Shown: piece by piece, positions 20,310-32,640 of the stretch | How the letters are laid out: each line of letters opens with the position of its first letter | Numbering within the stretch: position 1 is the stretch's first letter | Assembly: GCF_000004075.3 (NCBI RefSeq) | Contig: NC_026655.2 | Coordinates: forward strand, 12,125,000 to 12,188,999 | Reading direction: 5' to 3' | Source of the DNA: Cucumis sativus | Lineage: Eukaryota; Streptophyta; Magnoliopsida; Cucurbitales; Cucurbitaceae | Length of the DNA stretch: 64,000 nucleotides | Position numbers and translations under genes: made by a program | The notes under the pieces: generated by a model | The model's database searches: none | What the model was told of the DNA's origin: nothing | Seen by the model: only the letters and a program-made list of their open reading frames with translations

Positions 20310-23300
20310 ATGACTTCGACATCAACTGACGGTCCTATGTACAAGATTGACCCTTCTCATCATTTTCAGTCTATAGTAAGCAGTTTATCTCATTTAGAAA
20401 ATAGTACATGTAATATAAAGGCTAAATTGAAACCGGATCAATTAACCTTATTTAGAAATACAAAGTTTGGCTACTTTTTGGATCTTAATATAGTCTTTAA
20501 TGGGCCGCTCATCCACTACTTATTGTTAAGAGAGGTGGAAGATGAAAGGAATGATCATATCAGTTTCATGATGGGGGAAATTGTGTGCACTTTTGGTAGG
20601 AGAGAGTTTAATATCATGACGGGTCTATGGAGTTCTCCAACAGAGCCTATAGAATTGGTTGGGGATAGTAGGTTGTTGGACAAGTTCTTCGAACAAAAAA
20701 AGTGTATTTATATAAGTGACTTAGAGGACACATTTGTGGAATACGAGGGGGATGACGATGACGATGACATAGTTAAATTAGCTCTAGTGTACTTTATAGA
20801 GCTGTCATTGTTAGGAAAAGATAGGCGGGCCAAAGTGGACCAAACTTTATTTAGGATTGCAGATGATTGGACCACATTTAACAATTATGATCGGGGAGGG
20901 TTGGTTTTTGGACGCACAATTTCTGCCTTAAAACGAGCCTTGGACATGCAACATGCCAAGGGAAAGAATAAATCAACTAAGACAAAATATATTGTCTTGG
21001 GATTTCCACATGCGTTACAGGTATGTTACTTTACTTCCTATGCACAAACTTATGCACATATTTATATATACATATATCTTGGGATACTTGCTAAACTTGT
21101 TTTGTCGAACATGGAATATGTTTGGGCATATGAGTGTATACCAACCATCACTGAATGTGGTGTACATAAGGTAAGCAATTATGCAATACCACGAATGCTG
21201 AGGTAGGTGTGCAAACTATCGCCAAAGTCTCATGTCCAACAGAGCCAGGTGTTTGACTCGCCAATGGTAAGTAGCAACCAACAGTAACTAACTTACCAAA
21301 TGCATGACATTGTTCCTTTTTGTTTTGCCTAACTACATGTGCTTTTCCACTTTGTAGTTCATAATTAATGTGGTAATTGAGATGATGCTTGAAGAGGAGG
21401 AGCATCTAAGAATGTCTTCAGAGGAACTTGTTGACAAACCCCATCCATCTAACACCCTTTCTAAGAAGAATGGTGATTCAAAATGACCAAGAGAAGCTAG
21501 TAATGATGACAATGACTGCAAAAAGAGTAAAAAGAGTAAGAAAAAGAAGTGGAAGTCTAAGATGAAAGAAGCTGTTCGAAAACTCAAATATCGAGTAGCG
21601 GTTCTCGAGAATGAACGTGGAAGCCTAAAATCAATGATGTTGACTATATTGAAACACCTTGAAGTTCAAAGAAAGGATAAGAAGTAAAGTTTGTTTAACA
21701 TTTTCAAAGTTATCCTTACCAATACATTTTGACATTTCCAAAGGGTGAAGAAGGAGACTGCACAGGATTTGAAGGTCATGATGCCCAGACCGAAGATGTT
21801 GACACACCCGGTACCCTTTCTTGGTTGAGGATGCCAAAGGAGGATGACACAAGTAATGGGGTGAAACACGTTGAACTTCAAAAAAAGGTTAGGAATCACA
21901 GTTATGTAATGGGGTGAAACACGTTGAACTTCAAAAAAATGTTAGGAATCAAAGTTGTGTAATGGGGTGAAAATCATCCTTACTAATGCTTTATTTTGAC
22001 ATAGCTAATGTTGATGATTAGTTTATATCATTACCCTTACTAATGCATTATTTTGACATAGCTAATGTTGATGATTAGTTTATATCATTATCCTTACTAA
22101 TGCATTTTGACCTTCCATAGGGTGTCGAAGCAGACAGCAAGGAGGATGACACAATGGACGAGTTGGAGAAGAAGGTTCATATTGGTTTGGAGGAGCCAAT
22201 AGACGTCGTTGACGATTTGAGCGAGGAAATTGGAGAAAAAAGTCTTACCTATTTGATCCAGACGTCATGGAAATAGAACCCTTATCCACTCAACGACCAC
22301 ACGTTTGGCCCGCACGTAGCAAGCGTGCAAGTGTTTGCTTGTCAACTCCCTTCACAGCTTTAATTAAACGGTCTACAAAATCAACCACCACCACCTCTCA
22401 GTCTCAACCATCCGTTTATGATCCTATGCACAAAATACCTGACGCCCATTTAGATCGACTCAAAGCTTGGATTACAGACAAGCATACGAAAGATGAGGTG
22501 AGTGAAACTTTTCACGAAAAAAAATTGAAGGAATTTTTCAGAGACTTGTTCATGTGTCGTCGGTGGTTGGCGGATGAGGTAAGGACTTTTCTTATTATTT
22601 CTTCTATACAGGTTTAGAGTAGTTAGTAAAACCATGTTTGTTAACTAAAAATAGTAGCTTTAAGAAGTTGGTTTGATCGCAGAACCGAATTAAATGTTTT
22701 CTTCTGTTTCTATTAGCATTTGGATGCACTCTTTCTTCTCATTTGCTTCAACATTAAGACAACCATGATACCTTCTACTCAAAACTTCACAATTGTAGAC
22801 ACACTATTCATGGTTTGTATTCGCAACCATACTTTATGTAATGAATTTGCTTTTGATATTTGTCTTATTGTCTTATTGTATTTCAGTCTGACATAAATAC
22901 ATATACATGCATGTGTATTTTTTTCTTTCCAGCGACTATTAGTTGCGAAGTGGCCTGAATACCAAGAATGTATTAAAGAGAATCGACCATTTCACTGGAA
23001 GGAGGAGTATCGGTTGGTTGACTATGTTGTTGGATCAAAACAAGGCTTTCAAGATCCTTGGGCGAATGTTGATTACATTTACTCTCCATTCAATATCCAT
23101 GGCAATCATTGGATTCTATTATGCTTGGACTTGGTAAGTTGTCAAGTTAAGGTATGGGATTCGCTTTCGTCACTTACGAGTGCCGAAGATATGAGAAGCA
23201 TATTAATGCCAATTCGAGAGATGGTGCCAAATTTGCTAGATACTACTGAATTCTTTGTTAGAAGAGGTGGATCATCAACACACAAGGAACCTTGGCCACT

Positions 23301-23442
23301 TGTCATTGTTGAATCCATTCCACTGCAACGCAACAATAGTGATTGTGGTGTATTTACCATTAAGTATTTCGAATATGAAGCTTCTGGTTTAGATGTAGTT
23401 ACATTATGTCAAGAAAACATGCATATTTTAGAAAACAATTGA
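20310..23442 (+). pseudogene. DUF1985 plus Ulp1-like C48 cysteine protease gene of a MULE
   Basis: The first exon (20310 to about 21020, ending TTACAG|GTATGT) encodes a DUF1985-type domain (FMMGEIVCTFGRREFNIMTG, LALVYFIELSLLG). Later exons give an acidic/Lys-rich middle (about 21360-21690, with an in-frame TGA near 21484), a linker (about 22115-22600) and a C-terminal Ulp1 protease. Catalytic residues are visible: His in HGNHWILL (codon 23107), Asp in KVWDSL (23158), Gln in PLQRNN (23326) and Cys in SDCGVF (23344). The frame ends at 23442. Ulp1 enzymes cleave SUMO from targets. Copies carried by Mutator-like elements are known from melon and Arabidopsis. The stop near 21484 may fall outside the true exons, but more likely this copy is decaying. 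Confidence 0.75.
21876..22110 (+). repeat. Two short tandem duplications in the Ulp1 gene interior
   Basis: A ~57-bp unit (GGGGTGAAACACGTTGAACT) occurs twice with a partial third copy at about 21859-21975. A ~66-bp unit containing GCTAATGTTGATGATTAGTT then occurs twice with a partial third at about 21976-22110. Both lie in a probable intron between the linker exons. Confidence 0.7.
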
Positions 23443-25103
23443 CATTTCAATTATGGACCAACAATCCCATGTATTGACTTTTAGTTGCAAGTTTTGAAGG
23501 AATTGTATATGTTTCGAACTATGTACATAAACAGATTTATATAATGGAATGAATACTATTGTTGTTTTATGGTCTGAAATTTTTATTTTATTCTTTTGGG
23601 AAAATTGTCAAGTGTGCAGTATTTTTAGATGTCGTTATCTTGCATTTTGATAATATAAAGACTATACAGGGGATTGGTTTTTTGTAGGGGCTACTGCTAT
23701 GAACCAACATCATTTGGGTTTGGTTAGAGAAAGAAATGGAACCAGCCATAATCTGAAATACAGCCAGAATTGATTCTGAAATTCTGTTAGACTGTCTTGA
23801 TGTCATAGGGAAAAAAAACGAAAAAGAAAAGAAAACTCTCGAAAAAATGGGATGTGAAATAATGCTTTCATCTCATTTTATTATAGGCACAGAGGGGGCA
23901 TGCCTCTGCTTTCATCATATTCCTTTTACAAATACTGCTCCACCTCCATTGGAAGAAATCCTACAGAAAATACAGAACATTTCTATGACATTGAAATAGA
24001 AATACTGTTATTGATCTTTTCTTATTGATCATCTGTTAGACATTGAACATTTCTATGACATTGAACATTTCTATGACATTGTAATCAAATATTCATATCA
24101 ATATTTCTCTTTATCACGTTACAGAAGTCAAGGTTGAATTGCTATAAACTTTAAATTGCAGTCGACTTGTCTTCACTCCTTAGCTGCATAATGGAAAGAA
24201 AAAATAGTTTAGAAAGAAGAGAATGATTTAAGGAACACTTAGAAGAACCTCGAACCTCAGTTCAAATGATCGATTTTGAACTAACAAATCAAAAGGGAAA
24301 GAAGAAGGGCAAATTAATACTGCATTTTTCTTTTCTATAGTATACTTATATGTTCAGGTTCATACAACATTCAGGTTCTATAGAAAATACAGCATTTAGG
24401 TTCATACATTTTTCAGTTTCCACAGGTTCCAGCCCTCGTCACTCAAGGTCAACACGAAAAGCTTCTGCAGCAGATCTGGTAATGTCCAACAACAGCAAGG
24501 TCAACAGTTTGCACCACAAGCCAGCCAGACTCCAGTCAACAGTTTGGTTACTCTATGTTCCCACTAGTCAATAGTTATTAGTCATTACTCAAGTTATACC
24601 TATCTTCTCCATTTGTCGATGCATTTCATGAACTATGATTAAAGCTTTTGTTTTTAAGGGGGAAAAAGGAAAGAAAAACAAAATAAACCCCAGTTTCTAT
24701 AACAATCAAAATATTGTTTTAATATAACAAAACAAATGAAAATTGAATAAGAAGATAAATGACAGAATGTCAATGAGATAAAACCAAACACCATATAAAA
24801 TGGTTGTTACACGCAAAGTAATACAAAAATTGTGAAAAAAAATACAAGAAGTAAACATTCTATAAAATGTTCACAGTAGGATAAATAAAAAGAGAAGGAA
24901 AGTCTTGAAGTTGCATAATGCAAGTCTTCAAATTAGATTTGTCAGTGAGATGACTAGTGATCTTGCAAACAACACAGGATACAATTTTATAAGCATCTTC
25001 CACCTGCATTAAAACAATGAACCTTTTTTACATCGTGATCATGCAAACAACTCAAGCACAAACCAAGCAAGTATAAAACTAATACTACATACCAAGACGG
25101 GGA
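23443..25103. other. Spacer between converging Ulp1 and MULE transposase genes
   Basis: No supported gene. The segment presumably holds the 3' untranslated regions of both convergent genes. A small direct repeat (GACATTGAACATTTCTATGA, about 24037-24080) and a TTCAGGTTC repeat near 24353-24425 are the only structures noted. Confidence 0.45.
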
Positions 25104-27512
25104 CTAATCTTGTATGCTCGACTTCTGAATGTATGAAATTGGATTGGTACACGTTAATCTATTGTGGCCTGTTTCTTTACATCGACCACATTTATGCAAT
25201 TTTGGTGCTTCACCGACACTTGGAATCCTCTTTTTCTTCGGTCGACCAACTCTTTTGACTACTTTCGGAGGTAAGACAGTCATATGTACATATTTTTCAC
25301 TTGTCTTCCATTCTGACTGATTCCCAACTGGGTAGACGGCCTCTGAATATGCTGCCAACAAACATTCATTTGTGTAATAGTTAGCACATAAATTATAAAC
25401 ATTTATATTGCGATCCCGTGCTACAACAATGGCATGTTCGCATAGTAGTTGCTCAACTTGAAACTCCTTACAAGTGCACTCTTGAGTATGAAGATTTACG
25501 ACCTCCTCTTTATCTAAATCTTTAACATGGAATTGGTAGCAATCAATTGGGTTGACCTTCATTGTCAAAGCTCGTTCTTGTTTCTTTTGTAGAACAAACT
25601 CTGCCCATTTAGTCAATGTAGACGTCACTTTAATGCCTTATTCAAAACCAACGTTGTAGCAAAGCTCGAACATGTTCAAGGAATGAAGCAATAGGCAAAT
25701 CTCTAGGTTCTTTCAGTATAGAATTCATGGACTCTGCTATATTTGTTGTCATCATATTATATCGTCTTCCTGGACAGTGAAAACGAGACCAACGTGTTAT
25801 TCCAACATCGTTTAAATATTTTCCTGAATCATTAGGAAATGCAAGAATACTTCTCCACGCTTCTGAGAACGTTGATTCACGATATGTTCTAGATGCATTG
25901 TAAAACAAAGTAGCTATAGTGTCATTCTTGTATTTATCATTCAAATTTTGAGTCAAGTGTTGGACACAAAGTCCATGGAATGCGGAGGGAAAAACCGATG
26001 CAATACACTTAGAAAAACATGTTTTTCGATCTGTCACGAAGCCTAGATTAGGCACCTCTCCTATTGCACCTTTCAATTTCTCTAAGAACCACTGTATTGA
26101 AGCATCTGTTTCTCTGTCCACCACTCCAAAGGCAAGAGGATAAATTTGATTGTTACCATCCAAGCAAACAGCAACTATCAACTGACCCCGATATTTGTTC
26201 TTAAGGAATGTTCCATCCATGACTATAACCGGTCTAATGCAGTTTAAGAATCCTTGAACACGTGGACCAACAGCCATAAAAAGATATTTGAAGAAACGAT
26301 CATCTTCAAGTTCCATGTGAAATATTGTACCTACATTTGCAAGTTTGAGAGCTTCACCATATCTAAGCAATAGATTATATGACTCTTCAGGACACCCGCG
26401 CACTCGTTCATACGCATTTTCTCTAGCGCGCCATGCTTTTTCATAACTCATATTTATGCATAGTCTTGCCTCATGTCTTCTATGATATCACGTGGTTTGT
26501 ATAGACGACCGACTCCCTTGAACTTTGACTTTATTAATTCTCACAACAACCCAAGATTTTGCTTGCCTATGGTCACGATTCAAAATCAAGAGAACACGAA
26601 TGAACTTTGACATACTTTTTAATCTTAAATATATTTGAATCCTTCAATCTCATCGCTCGCAGTCTCCAACCACACTTGTTGTCAATGCATCTAACAAAGA
26701 GAACCTCTTTTGTAGACTTTTTTACTACAAACTGAAAATTTTTTTTCATTGCCAAGACACTTAATCTCATTGACAAATCTTTTTTGGAAAAAAATATTTG
26801 TCCTACATCAAACTCCTCACTTGTAGAGCTTTCTTCGGACCAATCATTCCTGTCTGTCTTCAACTTTTGGCTAGAAGAGCTGTAACGAACTTTAGATTTT
26901 CCTTTGCAATCTTTTGTAGGACCATCTCTATGTTGTGGGATGTCAAATGATTCACTATTCATCTCTACTGGCTCCCATGTAAAAGTCTCATCTCTTCGAA
27001 TCATATGACTCATATGATTCCCATATAGCCGAAGTGGTCCCTATCACGTTATCACACAAGCCAACTTCAACTTCACGAACATGAACTTCATTCTCATTTA
27101 ATGTATCCATTACAATTGGAGGATGAGGGTTTAAGTTATGAGCTTGGTTGCTCCCAGATACTGAATTGTAATCTTTGCTTAACACTTTCTTGCTTTGATT
27201 ACTTTTAGGCTCAAATGAGACGTATAAAGGGACCTTTAATGGATTTTCACTAAGAAGATAAAACTTCAAATCACGATCATTGCTTAACTCAAATAGAGGA
27301 GCTTCATGTTCCACTTTTATCTCATATATGCATCTTATCATTATGTCGAACTTTGTAGGGTCAACTTCTGCAAGGTCATATAATTCTGCCTGTAAATCTT
27401 TATGTGTGATTTCTTTACTGACAACGATGCCTTGTAACATGCCTCCTTCGTATTTTCTTCGCCTCTCATCCCATGTACCACCATAACGCACTAACATGGG
27501 AACATGTGACAT
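25104..27512 (-). pseudogene. MULE (MuDR-type) transposase, broken into four frames
   Basis: Reading on the minus strand: an N-terminal PB1-like region (27512-26988, start MSHVPMLVRYGGTWDERRR); a MuDR DNA-binding domain (27013-26573, ending KYVKVHSCSLDFES); the MULE DDE domain (26451-25642, with D79 in MDGT, D141 in VTDR, the C-x2-H motif GLCVQH at 162-165 and a candidate Glu197); and a C-terminal SWIM zinc finger (CTCKEF...LLCEH, C51/C53/C63/H65 of the last frame) followed by GRPKKKR and a CCHC knuckle (CGRCKETGHNRLTC). Frameshifts or stops near 27000, 26460-26570 and 25630 disconnect the parts. It faces the DUF1985/Ulp1 gene tail to tail, as in the Kaonashi/CUMULE group of ULP-bearing MULEs. 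No intact terminal repeats could be assigned. Confidence 0.85.
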
Positions 27513-27799
27513 CCTTAAACCACCTTATACTTTTTAATTGCTGCAAAAACTGATTTGAAGTTAGGATTTGACATATCACATAAAAAAAATTTATTGACTT
27601 ATTTTGCGAAATTAAAAAACAGTAGCTAACCACTAAATAAAACGTGCATAGTCACACCCTAAACAAGTATATGACTAATTCAATCTTCGACATTTAAAGT
27701 TTGACAGCTACAAAATGTTTACGATATTGCGAGATACAAAAAATAATAGTTAAAAGTCACCCTAAATCAATTCATTTCAGATTAAACATTTGAATTTAA
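27513..27799. other. AT-rich leader side of the MULE transposase
   Basis: Upstream of the transposase start codon (27512 on the minus strand) lies AT-rich sequence where its promoter should be. No TATA box is distinct enough to call. Confidence 0.35.
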
Positions 27800-28022
27800 G
27801 AACCTGCGACATGTCTGCGACATGTTTGTGAGATGTCTGCGAGATGTTTGCAAGATAAAATAATAATAATAATAACTTGCTAACATCCTTTGAAACATCT
27901 CTAAAACAACCCTATACTTGACGTTTTTTCTTTAAAATGCTCAATACTTGACATTCTTTTTAATAAAAGCGTCAAGTATGCAAAACTACCTAGTGTCAAG
28001 TAAAATAGATTTTGTAGTAGTG
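27800..28022 (+). mobile_element. CACTA-type right end, second copy
   Basis: Ends TTTTGTAGTAGTG at 28010-28022, like the end at 1088. Just inside are TACTTGACATTCTTTTTAAT and AAAAGCGTCAAGTA, forming an imperfect version of the palindrome at 1011-1044, plus another GTCAAGTA. Before these, 27805-27862 has a run of CGACATGTCTG / GAGATGTTTG decamer repeats. The corresponding left end was not found in the window. Confidence 0.5.
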
Positions 28023-28805
28023 AAATTTGAGTTTCAATTTGTCCACCCCATTTATTGTTAAAAAAATAAAACTATTTTTATTTCATTTTTTTGTAAAGAA
28101 AATATTATAGAGTAATAAGAAGAGTGTGAAAAGAATTAATTTGAATTACTAGCATTTTAATCCAAAAAAGTCATGGTTATTTCATTAAGACAACTTTATG
28201 TTTCTTCCATGGTCTCAAAGTGTCATCTTCTTGACTACTTGTATATAAAATGACAAAAAATGAAGAGAAAATTAGAAGTAAGGGAGCTGTTTTTTTATAT
28301 TGCTTTCAAATTGATAAGAAAACCATATATTTATAAATTATTTGTATCCATTCAAATCTTCACATATTTGAAACAAAAGCATATCCTTCAATTAATTATA
28401 AAGCTTTTCGGTGTCCTTCCCCCAAAGCTTTTTAGTAAACCACACATAGATATGTACGTTGATTTCTCTAACGTTTTTTTGTAATTCTAGAGTTCATTGT
28501 TGATTTCCTTAATATAAATATCTTTCCAATCTAAAATTTATATTTAGAATTTTTTTTTGAAACTCATGTTTATTTCAAGTATCTTCCTTTATTTACATTT
28601 TGGCCCCAAACTAGTATTTTAAGTAGCTATTTTGATCATTTAATTAATTATTTCCTTCTCTCTTTAGATATATATTACTATTATATTAACTAAATATTTA
28701 AAATGTTTTCTTAAAATTTTGGTATTTTCTCATTTTTAAAAATAAAAAGTCTATATTTATTTAAATGGTAATGACTCCAACTTAGTAGAAAGTTGGGTCG
28801 TTACA
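28023..28805. other. AT-rich spacer ending in an LTR-like terminus
   Basis: No gene is seen. The stretch ends in GGGTCGTTACA (28795-28805), the same terminus as the solo LTR at 4416, and breaks into LINE homology immediately after. It is probably the 3' end of a related LTR inserted into the LINE relic. Its TGTAAC start could not be located. Confidence 0.35.
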
Positions 28806-28990
28806 AGAGGTCTGGCCATCTCAAAGCTAAAAACCACGAACATCTCGCTCTTATGTAAATGGCTTTGGCGTTATTTGACGGAACCAAACGCGCTTTGGAG
28901 GAAAATTATTAGTGTCAAATACTCATCTAATTCATTCATCTTAGATATCCCTCCAACTGGAAAGCAGTGCGTTTAAAGGCCCCTTGGATG
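28806..28990 (+). mobile_element. LINE reverse-transcriptase fragment
   Basis: Translation gives CKWLWRYLTEPNALWRKIIS followed by a VKYSS segment, characteristic of the region after the reverse transcriptase domain of plant non-LTR elements. The fragment is short, ends in stops, and is flanked by unrelated transposon sequence. Confidence 0.55.
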
Positions 28991-29106
28991 TCTATAATTA
29001 AAATGCAAATTTTTCTTGTGGACTGTATTCCACAAGAAAATTAATATGCTATGAAACAATGAAGATCAAGATAATCTCCTTCACATGAAGAGAAATGACT
29101 CTTTCA
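28991..29106. other. Short unassigned stretch
   Basis: AT-rich sequence between the LINE fragment and the CACTA transposase relic. Nothing recognisable. Confidence 0.4.
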
Positions 29107-30090
29107 TTGGTACATCCTCAACAATATGGATGAAATAGCGGAGTACTACAAGTACGCATTTCTACCCTGATCAATTCACACATCTATTTGACAATAGTTT
29201 AAGCTTTTATTATTTTCGTCATATAAACTCACAATTGTGTACATTAAGAAACACTTGTTGTTGATACATCGTCAGGGTGAAACCTTTTCTAAAATTTTTA
29301 AAATATACCAACAAGCATTTGCAAATTTGTTAAAAACTCAAGTATTTAGAGTAAATGAGTTCGTACATGTTCTACTTTATATTATATATATATATATATA
29401 AGTATTCATGTAGACTAATTTCGTGTTATAGTAGAAATGCATGAGAATTCAAATATTTCTTAAGATTTCTTCTCACTCACAATGGGACCTTCACTTGATG
29501 TTCGCTCTTATAGTGGATGCATTGTTGGTGGTGTACAATTTCACATGTTGGAGTGTGATTTCCGAACGCAAAACAGTAGAGTCATTATAGTTGGTGAAGG
29601 TAGTGGAGACAGTATCAACAACAATTTCTTCGATGTTTTAGAGAAAGTATTGCACGCTCAATATCCATTTGGACGACGTGCTTGGCTATTCAAGTGTTGA
29701 TGGTTTGACACAGACAGAAACAAAAACCATAGGACCCACGAGGAACTAGGCTACAAATCAATAAACACATCTCGTTTTTTGTTCACTAAGGAACCGGTTA
29801 TTCTCACAACCCATGCACATTGGGTGTTCTACTTGGAGGACCCTAAAAATGATACCAATTGGAAAATTGTTCAAGTGGTGCAGAATAAACATGTATGGAA
29901 TGTGCTAGAAGTAGAAGATATCGAGAATGACCAACTTAATGTATTGAAAATCATCGTCGAACATCGTGGGAACGAATATGTCATTGTGGATGACACTTTG
30001 TGCAGGACTGAAGTTGATCCTACAGTGGTGGAAAGACCAAATGTGATTCATATTGCAGACAACTTCATAGACGATGAAGATGACGAATAA
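29107..30090 (+). pseudogene. CACTA (En/Spm TNP2-type) transposase C-terminal region, DUF4216
   Basis: A first scrap at 29107-29150 reads YILNNMDEIAEYYK. After a gap of non-coding sequence, the frame resumes at 29482 (DVRSYSGCIVGGVQFHMLE) and runs to a stop at 30088-30090 with an acidic end (DNFIDDEDDE). This is the DUF4216-type C-terminus of plant CACTA TNP2 transposases. The frame is interrupted once by TGA at 29698-29700 (FKC*WFDTD), consistent with a CGA-to-TGA transition. The catalytic core is missing, so it is non-functional. Confidence 0.8.
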
Positions 30091-30390
30091 TCATCATCAC
30101 ATCAAAGTGGGTCAAGCAACGATGAATAACAATGTTTTGATCTTCATGTATACATATTAGTCATTTTTCTATACATTTACTTTGCGATACTCACATTTGT
30201 TTAACATTTGTCGGTTTTTATGTCTGCAAAAATTATGTCTAGCTAACTTTTCGAGCACCACTAATGAGGCAGGCTATTTCCTTAACTTGGATGCGTTAGA
30301 TAATGCAGTTGTTTTGTCTTCAGTGGCGACACTTTAGGTTAGTAATTACCATAAACACTTGTGGTTATGGTTATTGTATCTAATAATTTG

Positions 30391-31842
30391 TGTTTTTCAA
30401 TAGATCCCTCTCAATCCTCTCTCGCTCCTAGAACGAGGAGACGACAACACTCTCATAACATTGATGTCGAGAGGTACGTACAATAGAATGGTAGAATCCT
30501 CATTTCAATTCCCCCAGGAGGGGACAGACCTGTCTCGCCACACACACCTTGTTTTAACTGCACGATCGATGTGTTGACGCGAGAAACGTTTCCTATCCAG
30601 GCCCTGAAGTGGACAGATGTACCACGAGAGTGCATTGAGGTCGTAAAGAGCGGCCTAGCGATAAGTCTGTAAATTCGTAAACATATATATATATATATAT
30701 GTTTCAATTACTTACATATGTAGAAGACTAATCTGAAACCTATTTCTTTTGTAGCAATATTTCGTGTTTGATCTAACCGATCTAGCACTTAATCGGTTTG
30801 TTGAGCATCAAATGATCTCTATGTGGAAGGAATTCAAGGGAGATAAGCACTGACATTTCAAGAAGTTTAGCGACCCTGAAGAAGCACGGACAAACCCGCC
30901 ACCAAGATTGATCAATCGGGTGCAAGATTGACACTTTCTTTGTGACCACTACATCACTCGACCGTTTCAAAAGATTTATATAGTCTATGTTAAAATCAGT
31001 TAACATTTCTTTATTTAATTTGTTTGAAAGTACAACGTTTTAATCATCATTTTTGGAATTTAGGAGCAATCAAATATGTGCAAGGCTGTTAGGGGGCAGT
31101 AGCCTTACAACCATAGGAGCGACACAAAGTCGTTCCTTCAAAGAAAAATAGAGCTAACTGAATTACGTGATCGCTCAATAGACCGAGTTTTCATAAACTT
31201 ACAAAAGCATCCTCTGTTGCTAGTGAAATGAACTCACCAATGCAACTAGCGTGCATTTCTCGAAATAACTCGACACGGTCTATTGAGCGATCACGTAATT
31301 CAGTTAGCTCTATTTTTCTTTGAAGGAACGACTTTGTGTCGCTCCTATGGTTGTAAGGCTACTGCCCCCTAACAGCCTTGCACATATTTGATTGCTCCTA
31401 AATTCCAAAAATGATGATTAACCTTCAATTCTAATTCTAAGTATGATAATCTCCCAAACTTACAAACTTCTATTGTGCATAATCAAGTGTTGGAACTCCA
31501 GGCTCAGCCTATCCCAGAGGGTTCTCAACCACTATTTGAAGATGAGGTATGCGAGACCGTTTTGGGTAGACGACCGAGCGACTCAAAATGTCTTGGTTGA
31601 GGCCCAAAACCCAAGTACAAGAAGAGTTCTACTTCTGCTTCTTCCTCCAATATTTATGACCACCAACCACACATGGCAGAGGTTAGCGAACTAAAGGCCA
31701 ACCTTGAAAATGCTAACCGCATGATTGAAGAACAACACCTGAGGGAGGAGGAGCGAGACCGAAAAATAGCAGACCATGCACGGCAAATGAAGGAGATGAA
31801 GAAGATGATTGAGGAGATGAGTTGGGCACAAAGAAGGTCGTG
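30391..31842 (+). pseudogene. Second CACTA ORF (TNPA-like), rearranged and broken
   Basis: Coding scraps in + order: RILISIPPGGDRPVSPHTPC near 30500; LKWTDVPRECIEVVKSGLA near 30610; NRFVEHQMISMWKEFKGDKH near 30795; SFLQRKIELTELRDRSIDR near 31130; and, after an inverted segment, LELQAQPIP near 31490. A C-terminal coiled coil (ANRMIEEQHLREEERDRKIA) ends at the stop near 31840. The order matches the transposase-related second protein of plant CACTA elements. Multiple stops and the 146-bp inverted duplication at 31040-31421 destroy it. Confidence 0.65.
31040..31421. repeat. Perfect inverted repeat, 146-bp arms, 90-bp loop
   Basis: Arm 31040-31185 is the exact reverse complement of 31276-31421, checked base by base by eye with no mismatch found. 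The 90-bp loop (31186-31275) reads RVELFREMHASCIGEFISLA on the minus strand, continuing the coding sense of the right arm read in that direction. The loop is therefore inverted relative to the surrounding + strand coding. If transcribed, the arms would form a long hairpin RNA. Confidence 0.9.
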
Positions 31843-32640
31843 AATACTTGGGGTACATAATTTTCAACATTTAATTTGTTTAGTTATGCATATGTGATGT
31901 TTTAACTCTACATTTATGTCACTTGTAGGTTTTGCGTCCACGACTAGAGCATAGTAGATAGGTGTAGCTTTTTTTTTTTTTTTAATGTTAATGTAATTGT
32001 TTTATATTATATGTAATTTTTTGTATTAAATATCTTTCGTGTACCTTGTTTATTATAAATTTAAATATTCTAATTTTCATAATTTACTGCACATTTTGTT
32101 TATTGTCTTACAAAGCAGAACCGAAAACAATAATTTACGATAACAAAAAGAAAAATAACAAAATTAATAATTAAATAACTATCAAAATAATTTAAAAATT
32201 AAAAATTAAAATCTACCCCCGAGTATATCGAATGTTGGGGAAAAGGACAAGCCCCGACGTTCCGCATTGACGTCAAGGAAGGCTTTTTACAATGTTACAT
32301 TGGAAAAGACTTCGACTGACATACTATCATTCTCAATATTCTTTGACCCTCTCTTCAAACCGCAATATTCTTTGCGCCTTCGCACCTTTCAGTCGTCTGT
32401 AGGCTCTTTGAATTTGAGGAGAGCACATCAAGTTTTGGTTTTTCTAACGTTGCATTGTTGCTTCGGTGAACTTTAAACCAGCATAGACGTGTCGCGCATC
32501 GGAAAGGTGTCTCTAACGTTCATGTCGACATCACGTATGATGTTTGAAATACCTTCCCCAACGTGGTATGTGTTTTCTTCTATGTTTTTGTACGTCGGGA
32601 AAGGTCTTGATTATTGTATTGTAACCAAATCCCTCTCGAA
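31843..32640. mobile_element. CACTA 3' region with subterminal repeats
   Basis: After the last coding scrap the sequence is AT-rich to about 32210. It then shows repeated GACGT-type motifs (CCCCGACGTTCC, TTGACGTCAAGG, CCCCAACGTGG, TACGTCGGGAAAGG) in both orientations, as in CACTA subterminal regions. No terminal CACTA motif could be assigned. Confidence 0.4.
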
